64,000 nucleotides of DNA from Pontibacter rufus (GTDB lineage Bacteria; Bacteroidota; Bacteroidia; Cytophagales; Hymenobacteraceae): the NCBI RefSeq assembly GCF_015694705.1, contig NZ_JADQDR010000011.1, forward strand, positions 1-64,000, written 5' to 3'. The translations under genes and the position numbers were made by a program. Under the pieces are notes generated by a model that had not been told where the DNA came from, made no database searches, and saw only the letters and a list, made by a program, of their open reading frames with translations. Shown here piece by piece: positions 27,726 to 37,147 of the stretch (positions are counted from its first letter, which is position 1; every line of letters begins with the position of its first letter).

Positions 27726-27752
27726 TGCTGTCATCCTTCCAGGATGACAGCA
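27726..27752. repeat. REP-like perfect palindrome
   Basis: TGCTGTCATCC and GGATGACAGCA are exact 11-bp inverted arms around a 5-base loop, in the gap between the two CE12 genes. There is no T run on either side. The GTCATCC...GGATGAC pattern is typical of scattered bacterial REP elements; it could also stabilise a processed transcript. Confidence 0.55.
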
Positions 27753-27801
27753 TGTAATAAAGACCTATTTACTTCAGCATAAACATACTTCTCAACCATA
27801 C

Positions 27802-28557
27802 TTACTCTTTCAGATACTTTGCCAATTCCGGCAGGGCTGTTCTGATTTCGTCGGCTACCAGGTCGGCCACCCGGAAAGCGCCATAGGCGGACAGGTGCGT
27901 ATCATCGTTGCGGCCTTCGGGCAGGGACTCGTATTCGCCGGGCGTGAGATGTAAGTATAGCGCTTTAGACCTTTCCTCGCCGTAGCGGCTTACCAGTTCT
28001 TCGGTTCGCTTCTGCAGGTCCAGCAGGGGAACGTTTAGCCGTGCGGCTACGTCGCGGACCACTTCCGGGTATTTGCCGTGGGTAGCTACCAATTCTCCGT
28101 TTTCAAACTTCCGCCGGACGATGGGCGTTGCCAGTACAGGAATGGCTCCTTTCGCCCGTGTTTCAGCAACAAAACGCTCCAGGTTGTGACGGTAGTCTGT
28201 TTCCGGGGCGGCGTAGCGTTTCGGGTCTTCGCTTTTCTCGTCGTTGTGTCCGAATTCGATGATAACGTAATCGCCTTTCTTGACCTCCTGCATCACCTTG
28301 TCCCAGCGGCCTTCGTCGCGGAAGCTTTTGGTGCTGCGCCCGTTCACAGCGTAGTTTTTTACCTCTACGCCATCTTTCAGGTATAGCGGAAACACCTGCC
28401 CCCAGCCCTTCTCCGGGTTGCCATTGCCGTAGGGCTTGTCGGCCACCGTAGAGTCGGCCACCAGAAAGATAATAATCGGTTTCTTATCCTGCTTCTGCAC
28501 GTAGCTCATCAGCGGCAAAAGCAGGAGCATCAGGCTAAGTATACTTATACTTCTCAT
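27802..28557 (-). CDS. Rhamnogalacturonan acetylesterase, CE12 (copy 2)
   Basis: The 251-residue precursor has a signal peptide (ISILSLMLLLLPLMSYVQ). The SGNH blocks are FLVADST (Ser; the usual GDS is ADS), NGRSTKSFRDEGRW, EFGHND and RNDDTHLSAYGA. Its role is deacetylation of pectin, as for the other copies. It lies 95 bases downstream of GH28. Two divergent CE12 copies side by side suggest different acetyl positions or substrates, which the sequence alone cannot show. Confidence 0.87.
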   Translation of the reverse strand: MRSISILSLMLLLLPLMSYVQKQDKKPIIIFLVADSTVADKPYGNGNPEKGWGQVFPLYLKDGVEVKNYAVNGRSTKSFRDEGRWDKVMQEVKKGDYVIIEFGHNDEKSEDPKRYAAPETDYRHNLERFVAETRAKGAIPVLATPIVRRKFENGELVATHGKYPEVVRDVAARLNVPLLDLQKRTEELVSRYGEERSKALYLHLTPGEYESLPEGRNDDTHLSAYGAFRVADLVADEIRTALPELAKYLKE

Positions 28558-28652
28558 AAGTTAATGTGCTAATTTATAATGTGCTATTTATCAGCTGGAT
28601 GAAGTATAGCTGCCAGCTTTTTGCATTTTTCCACCGGAGCTGCTATGAACCA

Positions 28653-30401
28653 TTAGTCCAGCTGCACGGCTTTTTCGGGTACTTCGGGGCCGATGAGCAA
28701 CTGCGCCGCCGGGCTGTTAAAGTCTTCTTTATCAAAGCTGATGTCCTGCGAGAGCTTGCCCATTACCTTTGCTTCCGCTCCCTTGCCCGCCGGGAAAGAG
28801 AAGTTCTGCACCGTAATGTCTTTGCTGTTATACAGTATAAGCGCAGGGCCATTTTCCTGAATCACTTTTACATTCAGCAGTTTCACCCCAGCGGCGTCCA
28901 CCAGGGTGATGCCTTTAGCTGCTTTCAGAATTGCGTTTTCCAGGCGCACGTTTTGCAGGTTCATCTCCGGCAAGCCCTGAAAAGCGGCAGCCTGACTGGC
29001 TCCTGCCACCGTAATATTTTTCATGTAGATGTTCCGGAATGATGGCGTTTCTTCAGTTACCGGCACCAGCGTTTCATCCCGGGCTTCGGTGACTGCCTGC
29101 TGATCTTCTTCCAGGATAGGTGAGTTGCCGCCATAGAACAGGTTAAAACTAATGGCTTCGGAGGGAATATCGAGCATGTTGATGTTGGAAATGTAGATAT
29201 TTTCTACCACGCCACCCCTACCCCGCGTGCTCTTAAAGCGCAGGCCAATGTCGGTACCGATAAACGTACAATCAGACACATGCACATTTTTAACACCACC
29301 CGACATCTCGCTACCTACCACAAAACCCCCATGCCCGTGGTACACCACATTGTTCCTGATAATCACGTTTTCGGTGGGTATACCACGGTCGCGGCCGTCT
29401 TTATCTTTCCCGGATTTAATGCAAATGGCATCGTCTCCCACATCAAAGGAATTGTTATAGATAACGGCATTTTTGCAGGACTCCAGGTCCAGGCCATCGC
29501 CATTCTGGGAATACCAGGGATTGCGGACGGTCAGGTTACGGAGCGTTATATCCTCGCACATAAGCGGGTGCAGGTTCCAGGCTGGTGAGTTCTGGAAAGC
29601 AGGGCCGTCCAGCAGTACTTTTTTGCAGTTCACCAGGCTCACCATCACCGGACGCAGGTAATCCTTCACGCTTTCAAACTGCTCTTTTGTCGTGAAATTG
29701 GGCACGTTGAAGTTATCGTTGCTGTCGCCGCGTTTCGAATTTTCTGAGGGGTACCAGGTCTTCTTATCATCGCTCAGCACACCGCCAGATTTTACCAGGT
29801 CTTTCCACTGCGAATCGGTCATTTTGCTTTTCTTTACCGGCCGCCAGGCGTCTCCCGAACCATCAATCACGCCCTGGCCAGTTATAGCCACATTTTCCAG
29901 CCCATTACCGCTAATCGGCGATTGACAGCGGTACGTGTTCAGGCCCTCGAAGCTGGTCTGAATAAGCGGGTAATCATCAAAATCAGCGCTGAAAATGATA
30001 GTAGAACCAGCCTCGGTATGTAAGTTGATGTTGCTTTTGAGCACAATGGGGCCTGTTAGCCAGATGCCGGGCGGCACCACAACCATGCCGCCACCTTTGG
30101 CAGCCACCGCGTTAATGGCCTTGGCAAAGGCTTCAGTATTCTTGGTAATGCCATCTCCTTTTGCACCAAAATCAACTATACTCACGCTGTTATTGGCAAA
30201 AGTTGGCTCCTGCACCCTCGGCATGTCGAACTCGATGCCCTGGTACAGCGCTGCATTTATATCTGCCTGTGCAGCGGCGACGGGCGCTGTGGAAGTAGTA
30301 GCCACCGGTTTAGAGGGCTGTTGCTGGCAGGAGAAAAGAAAAACAGCTGCTATACTTCCGTAGAAGCCTAATCGCTTTTTATAACCCTTTTGAAGTATCA
30401 T
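28653..30401 (-). CDS. Polygalacturonase, GH28 lipoprotein
   Basis: GH28 enzymes hydrolyse galacturonan or rhamnogalacturonan by inversion. The 582-residue protein has a lipobox (VFLFSC) and a right-handed beta-helix. The catalytic set is visible as NGDGLD, VGDDAICIKSG, GHGGFVVGSEMSGG and GLRFKSTRGRGG. The residues after Cys (QQQPSK) are not acidic, so surface export is not suggested. Its start overlaps the GH43 stop by 23 bases, implying translational coupling. It supplies saturated galacturonate for the uxaCBA pathway. Confidence 0.93.
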   Translation of the reverse strand: MILQKGYKKRLGFYGSIAAVFLFSCQQQPSKPVATTSTAPVAAAQADINAALYQGIEFDMPRVQEPTFANNSVSIVDFGAKGDGITKNTEAFAKAINAVAAKGGGMVVVPPGIWLTGPIVLKSNINLHTEAGSTIIFSADFDDYPLIQTSFEGLNTYRCQSPISGNGLENVAITGQGVIDGSGDAWRPVKKSKMTDSQWKDLVKSGGVLSDDKKTWYPSENSKRGDSNDNFNVPNFTTKEQFESVKDYLRPVMVSLVNCKKVLLDGPAFQNSPAWNLHPLMCEDITLRNLTVRNPWYSQNGDGLDLESCKNAVIYNNSFDVGDDAICIKSGKDKDGRDRGIPTENVIIRNNVVYHGHGGFVVGSEMSGGVKNVHVSDCTFIGTDIGLRFKSTRGRGGVVENIYISNINMLDIPSEAISFNLFYGGNSPILEEDQQAVTEARDETLVPVTEETPSFRNIYMKNITVAGASQAAAFQGLPEMNLQNVRLENAILKAAKGITLVDAAGVKLLNVKVIQENGPALILYNSKDITVQNFSFPAGKGAEAKVMGKLSQDISFDKEDFNSPAAQLLIGPEVPEKAVQLD

Positions 30402-32109
30402 TTTTTATACTTTGTTGATTCGATTGAAAATTCTGATTGTTTGGCGTGATGCGGAACCAGTCGTAATCGGCATAGCCGGAATCATTTGTTTTATCGAGGC
30501 GGGTAGCGAAAAGGCCAACTTTGGCCCCTATCCACCGGCCCGGCACGGCCGTAAAGGTGTCGGCAACGGGCGTATACTTGTCCCCATCCTCGCTGTAACT
30601 GAACCGGCATACAGCATCTTTCCCGACCGCCACCCGGAAGTATACGTCGTTGCCGTTCAGCTTCCCCAGCAACTGCTCCTGTTCCGGCTTGCCCTTGTCA
30701 GCAGCTTCGGCGGTAGTGTAGGCCACATAAATCCCGTCTTTTTTGCTCACCAACGAAATATAGGCATAGCTTTCGCCCATCACGATCAGGCCGGTGCGCT
30801 CGTTCTGCAGTTTGGGGTTTGGTGTAAAGTGGAGTTTGGTGGTGGCAGTAAACGTCTCGGCCGGGAACTTCTGCAATAACAAATTAGGCACGTCCCAGTA
30901 GTTCTTAAAGTCTTCGGGCACCTGGTCGGTAAACAGGCGCAGCTGCCCTTTGCCTGCTGCCGGAAAAGCCCAGGTAGCTTTCGGGTTGGCGTGCCACTGC
31001 CACTGCAGGCCCAGCGTGTTGCCCTCAAATTCATCCGATTCGGCCGGCGTAGTAACAGGGTATGTTTTGCCAACGTCCGGCTTTTTATAGCTCAGTACCG
31101 GCTGGCCTTTGCCGTCGCCATCTTTATCCTCGCCAATCACCGGCCAGTCGTTCACCCATTTCATCGGCTGCAAATGCACCACCCGGCCATACGCCTCTTT
31201 GTCCTGGAAATGCAGAAACCAGTCCTCCCCATTTTCCAACTCTACCCACGCGCCTTGGTGCGGACCGTTTATACTTGTGGCACCCTGATCCATCACTACT
31301 TTTTGCTCGTAAGGGCCATAGATGTTTTTAGCGCGCAGGGCCAGCTGCCAGCCGGTGGCCACCCCGCCTGCCGGGGCGAAAATGTAATAATAGCCGTTGC
31401 GCTTGTAGAACTTAGGCCCTTCCACGGTCGGGTTGTTGTCGTGACCATCAAATACCAGCACGCCTTCGTCCAGCACTTTGGTACCTTCAGGGTTCATTTT
31501 GTTTATGGCCAGCACGCTTTTTATACCTGCCCGGCTACCGGCAAAGCCATGCACCAGGTAGGCCTTTCCATCCTCATCCCAAAGCGGACACGAGTCTATC
31601 AACCCTTTGCCCTCCATTACCAGCACAGGGTCTTCCCAATCGCCTGCAGGGTCTTTGGTCTTCACCATGTAGATGCCATAATCAGGGTCGCCCCAGTAAA
31701 TGTAAAACTCGCCGTTGTGGTGCCGGATAGACGGTGCCCACACGCCATTGCCATGCTGCGGCTTCGCGAAATGGTCGTAAGGCGGCAACCTGTCCAGGGC
31801 ATAACCCACAATTTCCCAGTTCACCAGGTCTTTGGAGTGTAATATCTGCAGACCGGGAATGGAATTAAAACTGGAGGAGGTCATGTAAAAATCATCGCCC
31901 ACACGGCACACGTCCGGGTCTGAGTAATCAGCGTGCAGCACGGGATTTTTATACATGCCATTGCCCTGGTCAGCCACCCATACTTCTGAAACGCCGGCAG
32001 CCGGTGCAGCCACTTTTGCAACCTTCGACTGGGCTGAACCTGAGGAGCCGGCACAGCTGCTCAGCAGGGCAACAAGGATAGTAGCGTATATAAAGTTCTT
32101 GTGCAGCAT
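30379..32109 (-). CDS. Glycoside hydrolase family 43 lipoprotein
   Basis: The 576-residue protein has a lipobox (ALLSSC). The five-bladed GH43 propeller carries ADYSDPDV (base Asp), IDSCPLWDEDGKAYL (Asp that tunes the acid) and TVEGPKFYKRNGYYYI (acid Glu). From about residue 365 there is a beta-sandwich domain (SDEFEGNTLGLQWQW) of the GH43 C2/concanavalin type. Activities in the family include beta-xylosidase and alpha-L-arabinofuranosidase, so removal of side chains from pectin is likely. The exact specificity cannot be read. It overlaps GH28 by 23 bases. Confidence 0.9.
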   Translation of the reverse strand: MLHKNFIYATILVALLSSCAGSSGSAQSKVAKVAAPAAGVSEVWVADQGNGMYKNPVLHADYSDPDVCRVGDDFYMTSSSFNSIPGLQILHSKDLVNWEIVGYALDRLPPYDHFAKPQHGNGVWAPSIRHHNGEFYIYWGDPDYGIYMVKTKDPAGDWEDPVLVMEGKGLIDSCPLWDEDGKAYLVHGFAGSRAGIKSVLAINKMNPEGTKVLDEGVLVFDGHDNNPTVEGPKFYKRNGYYYIFAPAGGVATGWQLALRAKNIYGPYEQKVVMDQGATSINGPHQGAWVELENGEDWFLHFQDKEAYGRVVHLQPMKWVNDWPVIGEDKDGDGKGQPVLSYKKPDVGKTYPVTTPAESDEFEGNTLGLQWQWHANPKATWAFPAAGKGQLRLFTDQVPEDFKNYWDVPNLLLQKFPAETFTATTKLHFTPNPKLQNERTGLIVMGESYAYISLVSKKDGIYVAYTTAEAADKGKPEQEQLLGKLNGNDVYFRVAVGKDAVCRFSYSEDGDKYTPVADTFTAVPGRWIGAKVGLFATRLDKTNDSGYADYDWFRITPNNQNFQSNQQSIKNDTSKGL

Positions 32110-32148
32110 GGTATAAAATGTATTAAGATGATTAAAGAGGAAGCCTTA

Positions 32149-33882
32149 TTATTTTTGCAGTGCCAGCCGTTGTACCACCCGCTCCTGCCCTACCTGCAGC
32201 GATGTAAAGTATAAACCGCAGGACAGTAAGTGCTTTTGCCTGCCGGTGCCGTCCCACTGCAGCTCATACTCACCTGGTGGCAGGGGCTTGTCCAGCAGCG
32301 TGGCGACCTGTTTGCCGGTTGTATCAAATATGGACAGCGTCACCTGCGCTGCCTGCCTCGTCAAAAACCTAAAAGTAGCGCTTTCAGAGAAAGGATTCGG
32401 ATACACAAAGGCGCTGCTTCCGGCCGACACATCCTCCTTCAGGCCGGTAACTTCCGCCTGCGGCAAACTTCCGTTCAGGTATTCTTCGAGGTTGGTATAG
32501 CCGTTGCTGTTGTTGTCGTTGTTGCGGTCGGCGGCATTGTTGGGGTTCAGCGCATACTTTTGTTCCCAGCTATCCGGCATGCCATCGTGGTCGGCATCAG
32601 CAGGGGCGGGTGCCGAGGTTAAATCCGGCCAGCCTCCTACATCATTCTGACTATCGATGATACCGTTGGTGCTTCCGTTTGAGCCTGTTGCCGTGAACGT
32701 ATTACTCCGCACACCACTAACCACACGTTCATCTACCGCATCCCGGTGCAGAGATGCACCGGCATTTTGCAACACCTTTTCGTAAGCTTCCTGTGCGGTA
32801 TGGGTCGTCACGTTATTTGCAACAGGATGCGGCTGCGTTATGCGCATGGCTTCTTTTTCGGCATCCGGTATGGTTCCATAGCTGCTGTGAAACTGGTTGT
32901 ACACGCCATAGGTCCAGTTGTCAGCTGTAGCCCGGGTACTTCCTTCTACAAAGTTGCCGTCAATAAAAAACTTACCCCAGATGCCGTATACCTCCGTGCC
33001 TTCTATTTTATTTTTATCAATGGAAAGGATGCGTTCTTTTCTGGTGGTAACTGGCCCCGGCTTGTAGTAATTATTTACGATATTCACGTTCATCGCTTCG
33101 CCGCCATAGGCACTGTTGCCGCCCCAGTTAAAAATAACATTATTGCGGACGTCTACCAGGTCTGCCAGCGCAAAGGCTTTGCCGGCTTCTTCGCCTAGCC
33201 TGGGGTTGCGGCTGTCGTGGTTTGCCAGCAGGTTATGATGGAAAGAAGCATTCTTACCGCCCCAGATGCCTCCGTAGCCGTGAGCACCTTTAGAATGAAC
33301 CGAGTTGCGCAGGCTCTCCGAAATGATGCACCACTGCATGGTAAAATTCTCGTTTGCGTAAAAAGAGGCCGTTTCATCTATCGACCAGCTAAAAGAACAA
33401 TGGTCAATCATCGTATTTTTAATACCTCTCCCCCATATTGCATCCAGTTCCCTTTGGCCAATGTCGCCCGGACGGATGCGCAGGTAACGAATAATCACAT
33501 TATCAGCATCCACCACTATACCCGACCTTTTAAGACAGATACCGTCGCCGGGGGCCGTTTGCCCGGCAATGGTCAGGTTGCCGTTGCGAATAAGTAAATC
33601 TGTTTCCAACTGTATCGTACCGGATACCCGAAATACAATCGTTCTGGCCCCGGTTTTATTCACGGCATCGCGCAGGCTGCCCGCGCCCGAATCGTTCAAG
33701 TTGGTGACCTCGTACACGGCACCGCCCCTGCCGCCCGACGTATAGCGGCCAAAGCCCTCCGCTCCCGGAAAAGCCAGTTGCTGTGCCGTAGCTGCCTGAG
33801 AACCGCAAAGCAGCAGAACTATAGTCAAGGCAAAGCGCCACAGGTGCCGGAGTGCAGGTATAAAAGTAGAAGGTAGTGCCAT
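32149..33882 (-). CDS. Pectate lyase PL1 with T9SS C-terminal domain
   Basis: This lyase cleaves homogalacturonan by beta-elimination. After a signal peptide, the PL1 beta-helix starts at LAFPGAEGFGRYTSGGRGG. It has MIDHCSFSWSIDE (Ca/substrate region), GAHGYGGIWGGKNASFHHN and SRNPRL (the Arg region). A calcium-binding type 3 repeat follows (DADHDGMPDSWEQKYALNPN). The last 80 residues (VYPNPFSESATFRFL to VVQRLALQK) are a type IX secretion sorting domain, so the enzyme should be secreted or attached to the cell surface. The second PL1 in the locus is lipidated instead. Confidence 0.93.
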   Translation of the reverse strand: MALPSTFIPALRHLWRFALTIVLLLCGSQAATAQQLAFPGAEGFGRYTSGGRGGAVYEVTNLNDSGAGSLRDAVNKTGARTIVFRVSGTIQLETDLLIRNGNLTIAGQTAPGDGICLKRSGIVVDADNVIIRYLRIRPGDIGQRELDAIWGRGIKNTMIDHCSFSWSIDETASFYANENFTMQWCIISESLRNSVHSKGAHGYGGIWGGKNASFHHNLLANHDSRNPRLGEEAGKAFALADLVDVRNNVIFNWGGNSAYGGEAMNVNIVNNYYKPGPVTTRKERILSIDKNKIEGTEVYGIWGKFFIDGNFVEGSTRATADNWTYGVYNQFHSSYGTIPDAEKEAMRITQPHPVANNVTTHTAQEAYEKVLQNAGASLHRDAVDERVVSGVRSNTFTATGSNGSTNGIIDSQNDVGGWPDLTSAPAPADADHDGMPDSWEQKYALNPNNAADRNNDNNSNGYTNLEEYLNGSLPQAEVTGLKEDVSAGSSAFVYPNPFSESATFRFLTRQAAQVTLSIFDTTGKQVATLLDKPLPPGEYELQWDGTGRQKHLLSCGLYFTSLQVGQERVVQRLALQK

Positions 33883-33912
33883 AGGTGCTGGTTTGAACTA
33901 TAAATCCGGACT

Positions 33913-34902
33913 TTATTTCTTTGTCTCGAAGGGCGGCCCAAAAGGCACCCAATCGCCGAAAATGTTTTCTAAGGTATAAGTGGCGGCCTGTTGCGTGGTG
34001 AGCAGGTGTGCCCAGTTAACGCGGGCTGCCGGCGCTGCGCCCGGACCTGTAGAGCCATACTCGGCATAAAAAGTCAGTTTCTCCGCCTCCGGTTTGTTCC
34101 AGTTGTTCCAGCCTTCGGGCTTTATCTGGTTGCCCATGTAGCAGTTGAGGTATACCGTTTTGGCATTCGGGCGCCAGGGCCGGCCCAGGTAAAACATGTG
34201 CTTTTCGGCATTACCCGTCAGGCGGCAGTTGCGGAACACAAAGCCGTAGGGCTGCCCCGCCTCCGTAGAAGCCGCCGTTACGTAGCCCCCACCTTGTTTG
34301 CAGTAAATCTCGCAGTCGTCAAACACAGCCGTAGACCAGCCGAAGATAAAATCCACGGTGCCCTCTATGTAGCAGTTTTTATAGTACTGGCGGCTCTTTT
34401 CGCCGTGCGGGTACAGCGTGTCCTGGAAACCCAGAAAGCGGCAGTTACGGAACGCCGCCTTATCGCCATCAACGCGCACGGCCACCGCCTGCCCTACCGG
34501 ACCGGCCGCATTCTCGAAAGTGATGTTCTCGGCTGTAAATCCTTCCCCGAAAATATAAAAACTGGTAGAGCCCGTCGTGCCCATTTCCTCCCCAAACCTG
34601 TTCTTTTTAGAGGCATAATCATCGTAGGTCAGGATGGTGCTCTTTACATCTTCGCCCACCAGCGTAACAAATGTTTTGGTAGCCGGTAGCGTCAGCTTCT
34701 CTTTATAGGTGCCGTTTTTGATGAAGATGGTGGTGGTGCTTTTCCGGAAATCCGGCACGGCGTCAATCGCTGCCTGCACCGTTTTAAAATCGCCGCTGCC
34801 GTCTTTTGCCACCACAAAATCATACTGCTGCGCGTGCAGGTTGGCAACGCAGCTGCAAAGCAAAAAGGCAAGTATAAAAAGGAAGCGGTTGCTATACATC
34901 AT
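33913..34902 (-). CDS. Pectinesterase, CE8 (copy 1)
   Basis: CE8 enzymes remove methyl esters from homogalacturonan, preparing it for PL1 and GH28. The 329-residue precursor has a signal peptide (FLFILAFLLCSCVANLHAQ). The beta-helix signatures are DGSGDFKTVQAAIDAVPDF, GQAVAVRVDGD, FLGFQDTLY, GTVDFIFGWSTAVF and YLGRPWRP, covering the catalytic Gln, Asp pair and Arg. It lies 30 bases before PL1 and 7 bases after GH105 in one operon. Confidence 0.94.
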   Translation of the reverse strand: MMYSNRFLFILAFLLCSCVANLHAQQYDFVVAKDGSGDFKTVQAAIDAVPDFRKSTTTIFIKNGTYKEKLTLPATKTFVTLVGEDVKSTILTYDDYASKKNRFGEEMGTTGSTSFYIFGEGFTAENITFENAAGPVGQAVAVRVDGDKAAFRNCRFLGFQDTLYPHGEKSRQYYKNCYIEGTVDFIFGWSTAVFDDCEIYCKQGGGYVTAASTEAGQPYGFVFRNCRLTGNAEKHMFYLGRPWRPNAKTVYLNCYMGNQIKPEGWNNWNKPEAEKLTFYAEYGSTGPGAAPAARVNWAHLLTTQQAATYTLENIFGDWVPFGPPFETKK

Positions 34903-34909
34903 AGTTTTT

Positions 34910-36139
34910 TTAGTTAGTGGCGGTGGTATCCGGCAAATCTTCGAGCTGGAGCGAGGCCATGATGAAAGGCGCTACAGCTTTGGGGTCGTTTTCACGGCGG
35001 GGCTCATTGATGTAGTAGGCGTAGGAGCCATCGCGGTAAGGATTGCCGCCCAAACCTGCCACAGCACAAACGTTGGTGATGCTGATGCTGCCATCGGGCT
35101 CTTCGCGGATAAAGTTCTTCAGGATGCCTGCATAGCCTTTTTTGGCCGCTTGCAGGTAGCTTTTGTCGATATACCCTTTCTTAGCGGCTTTGGCGAGGAA
35201 GTATACGAACATGGTGGAAGCCGACGATTCCAGGTAATTGCCTTCGCGGCCGCCCTGGTCTACTACCTGCCACCACACGCCGCTATCTTCGTCCTGGTAG
35301 CGCGTGATGGCTTTCGCCATTTTCCGGGTTAAGGCGATAATTTCATCCCGCTTCGGGTGATTTTCCGGCAGGTAATCCAGTACATCTACCAGCGCCATGG
35401 CATACCAGCCCATCGCGCGGCCCCACACGTTCGGCGACTGCCCGGTTTCCGGGTCCGCCCATTTCTGTTCGCGGCTCTCGTCCCAGCCGTGGCGCCACAG
35501 GCCTTTTTCCTCGTCCCAGGTATGCTTGTCTGCCAGAATAAGCTGTTTGGCTACATCGTCGTAAAGCGCTGGCTCGTGAAACACCGTAGCATACTGCGCC
35601 AGGAACGGCGAAGCCATGTACAAGCCATCGAGCCACATCTGGTGCGGGTATACCTTTTTGTGCCAGAAGCCCCCTTCTGAGGTGCGGGGCTGCGTGCGCA
35701 TCTGGTCGCGGAGCTGTTCTATGGCCAGTTTATACTTGGGCGCACCTGTTTCTTTGTAAAGCGCAAACAGGAACTTGCCGGAGTTCACGCGGTCGATGTT
35801 GTAGTCTGCTTTTTTGTAGGTTTTGATAGTGCCATCGTCCGTAATCATGGTATCGGCGAACGCTTTGACATAGGTGTAGTATTTCTCATCGCCGGTGCGC
35901 TTCCATACCCGCTCCAGGGCGCTGGCAAAAAGGCCCTGGGTATAATCCCACTTCGGCTTCTCCTTAAAGTCTATCATCCAGCCCTCGGGGCTCCGCTTCA
36001 TCTCAGAATTAGCCATCCAAACAGCGTAGGATTTTCCGTTTGCCGGGCGCACCGCAGCGGTTGCAGCAACGGGCTCCGCCGGCTTACAAGCAACCGTGAG
36101 CAGTACCAGCAAGAGTATGGCGTAAGTCGTTATTTTCAT
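34910..36139 (-). CDS. Unsaturated rhamnogalacturonyl hydrolase, GH105 lipoprotein (copy 1)
   Basis: GH105 enzymes remove the 4,5-unsaturated uronate left at the non-reducing end by pectin lyases, through hydration. The 409-residue protein has a lipobox (LLTVAC) and an alpha/alpha barrel. KWDYTQGLFASALERVW, YPHQMWLDGLYMASPFLAQY (catalytic Asp region) and WGRAMGWYAMALVDVLDYLP are conserved. The Cys is followed by KPAEP, so no surface-export signal. It is 7 bases before CE8 copy 1 and 58 after CE8 copy 2. Confidence 0.92.
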   Translation of the reverse strand: MKITTYAILLLVLLTVACKPAEPVAATAAVRPANGKSYAVWMANSEMKRSPEGWMIDFKEKPKWDYTQGLFASALERVWKRTGDEKYYTYVKAFADTMITDDGTIKTYKKADYNIDRVNSGKFLFALYKETGAPKYKLAIEQLRDQMRTQPRTSEGGFWHKKVYPHQMWLDGLYMASPFLAQYATVFHEPALYDDVAKQLILADKHTWDEEKGLWRHGWDESREQKWADPETGQSPNVWGRAMGWYAMALVDVLDYLPENHPKRDEIIALTRKMAKAITRYQDEDSGVWWQVVDQGGREGNYLESSASTMFVYFLAKAAKKGYIDKSYLQAAKKGYAGILKNFIREEPDGSISITNVCAVAGLGGNPYRDGSYAYYINEPRRENDPKAVAPFIMASLQLEDLPDTTATN

Positions 36140-36197
36140 CCTGATAAATTTTATACCTGCGGCGCTGCTTTGCTATACTTGCCACCGGTTGTTTTAA

Positions 36198-37139
36198 TTA
36201 TGGTTTAGGCTGCCAGTTATCGGCACCCGCCAGCACCGTAGCCGGTGTATATTTCTTAGCCTCTTTCCGGGTCAGCTGCTTCGACCAGCCCACCCGTGTT
36301 TTGGGCGAGGCACCCGGCCCTGTCGATTTGTACTCGGCATAGAAGGTAGTTTTTTCGGCCTCCGGTTTGTTCCAGTTATGCCAGCCCTCGGGCCGGATGT
36401 TTCCGCTGAGTTTGGTATGGAGGAACACCGTTTGCGCGTAAGGTCGCCAGGGGCGGCCCAGGTATACTTTGGTGGCGTCGTTGCTGGTGGTGATGGTGCA
36501 ATTCAGGAAAACGAAGCCAAAAGGCTGCCCCTGTGGGGTGGAAGCCGCCGTGATGTAGGAGTTCTTTTTGCAGTGGATGGTGCAGTTCTCGAAAACAGCC
36601 GTGGCGGGCCCGAAAATAAAATCCGTCGTGCCCTCGATGTAGCAATTTATGTAGTATTGGCGGCTGTTATCCACCCCGGCGTACAGGGTATCCTGGTTTC
36701 CAATGATGCGGCAGTTCTTAAATACGCAGCGGTCGGCCTCCACGTGCAGCGCCACGGCCTGCCCCACCGGCCCGGCCGTGTTCTCGAACGTAATATCCTC
36801 CGCCCTGAACCCATTGCCCTGCACCAGCACCGTGTAAGAAGTAAAGGTGTTGATGTCGCCTTTGCCGGAGTAATCGCCCCAGCTGATGATGGTGTTCTCC
36901 TTGTTCTCGCCGCGGAGCGTGATATCGGTTTTCCAGGAGGGGATGATGAGCTTTTCGTGGTAGGTGCCGGGCTTCACCAGTATCTCTACCCGCTCCAGCG
37001 GAAAAGCCCGCACGGCATCTACCGCTGCCTGAATGGTGGTATAGTCGCCGCTGCCATCCTGCGCCACCACCAGCTTTTGGGCCTGGGCGGGCACGTATAA
37101 AAAAGAAAGCAAAAGGACGATAACTGAAAGAAGGCGCAT
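36198..37139 (-). CDS. Pectinesterase, CE8 (copy 2)
   Basis: The 313-residue precursor has a signal peptide (LLSVIVLLLSFLYVPAQAQ). It shows the same CE8 signatures as copy 1: DGSGDYTTIQAAVDAVRAF, GQAVALHVEAD, IGNQDTLYAG, GTTDFIFGPATAVF, YLGRPWRP and PEGWHNWNKPEAEKTTFYAE. It lies 8 bases downstream of the lipidated PL1. The two copies are clearly diverged, so this is not a recent tandem duplication; different preference for the ester pattern is possible. Confidence 0.94.
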   Translation of the reverse strand: MRLLSVIVLLLSFLYVPAQAQKLVVAQDGSGDYTTIQAAVDAVRAFPLERVEILVKPGTYHEKLIIPSWKTDITLRGENKENTIISWGDYSGKGDINTFTSYTVLVQGNGFRAEDITFENTAGPVGQAVALHVEADRCVFKNCRIIGNQDTLYAGVDNSRQYYINCYIEGTTDFIFGPATAVFENCTIHCKKNSYITAASTPQGQPFGFVFLNCTITTSNDATKVYLGRPWRPYAQTVFLHTKLSGNIRPEGWHNWNKPEAEKTTFYAEYKSTGPGASPKTRVGWSKQLTRKEAKKYTPATVLAGADNWQPKP

Positions 37140-37147
37140 AAGTGAGG

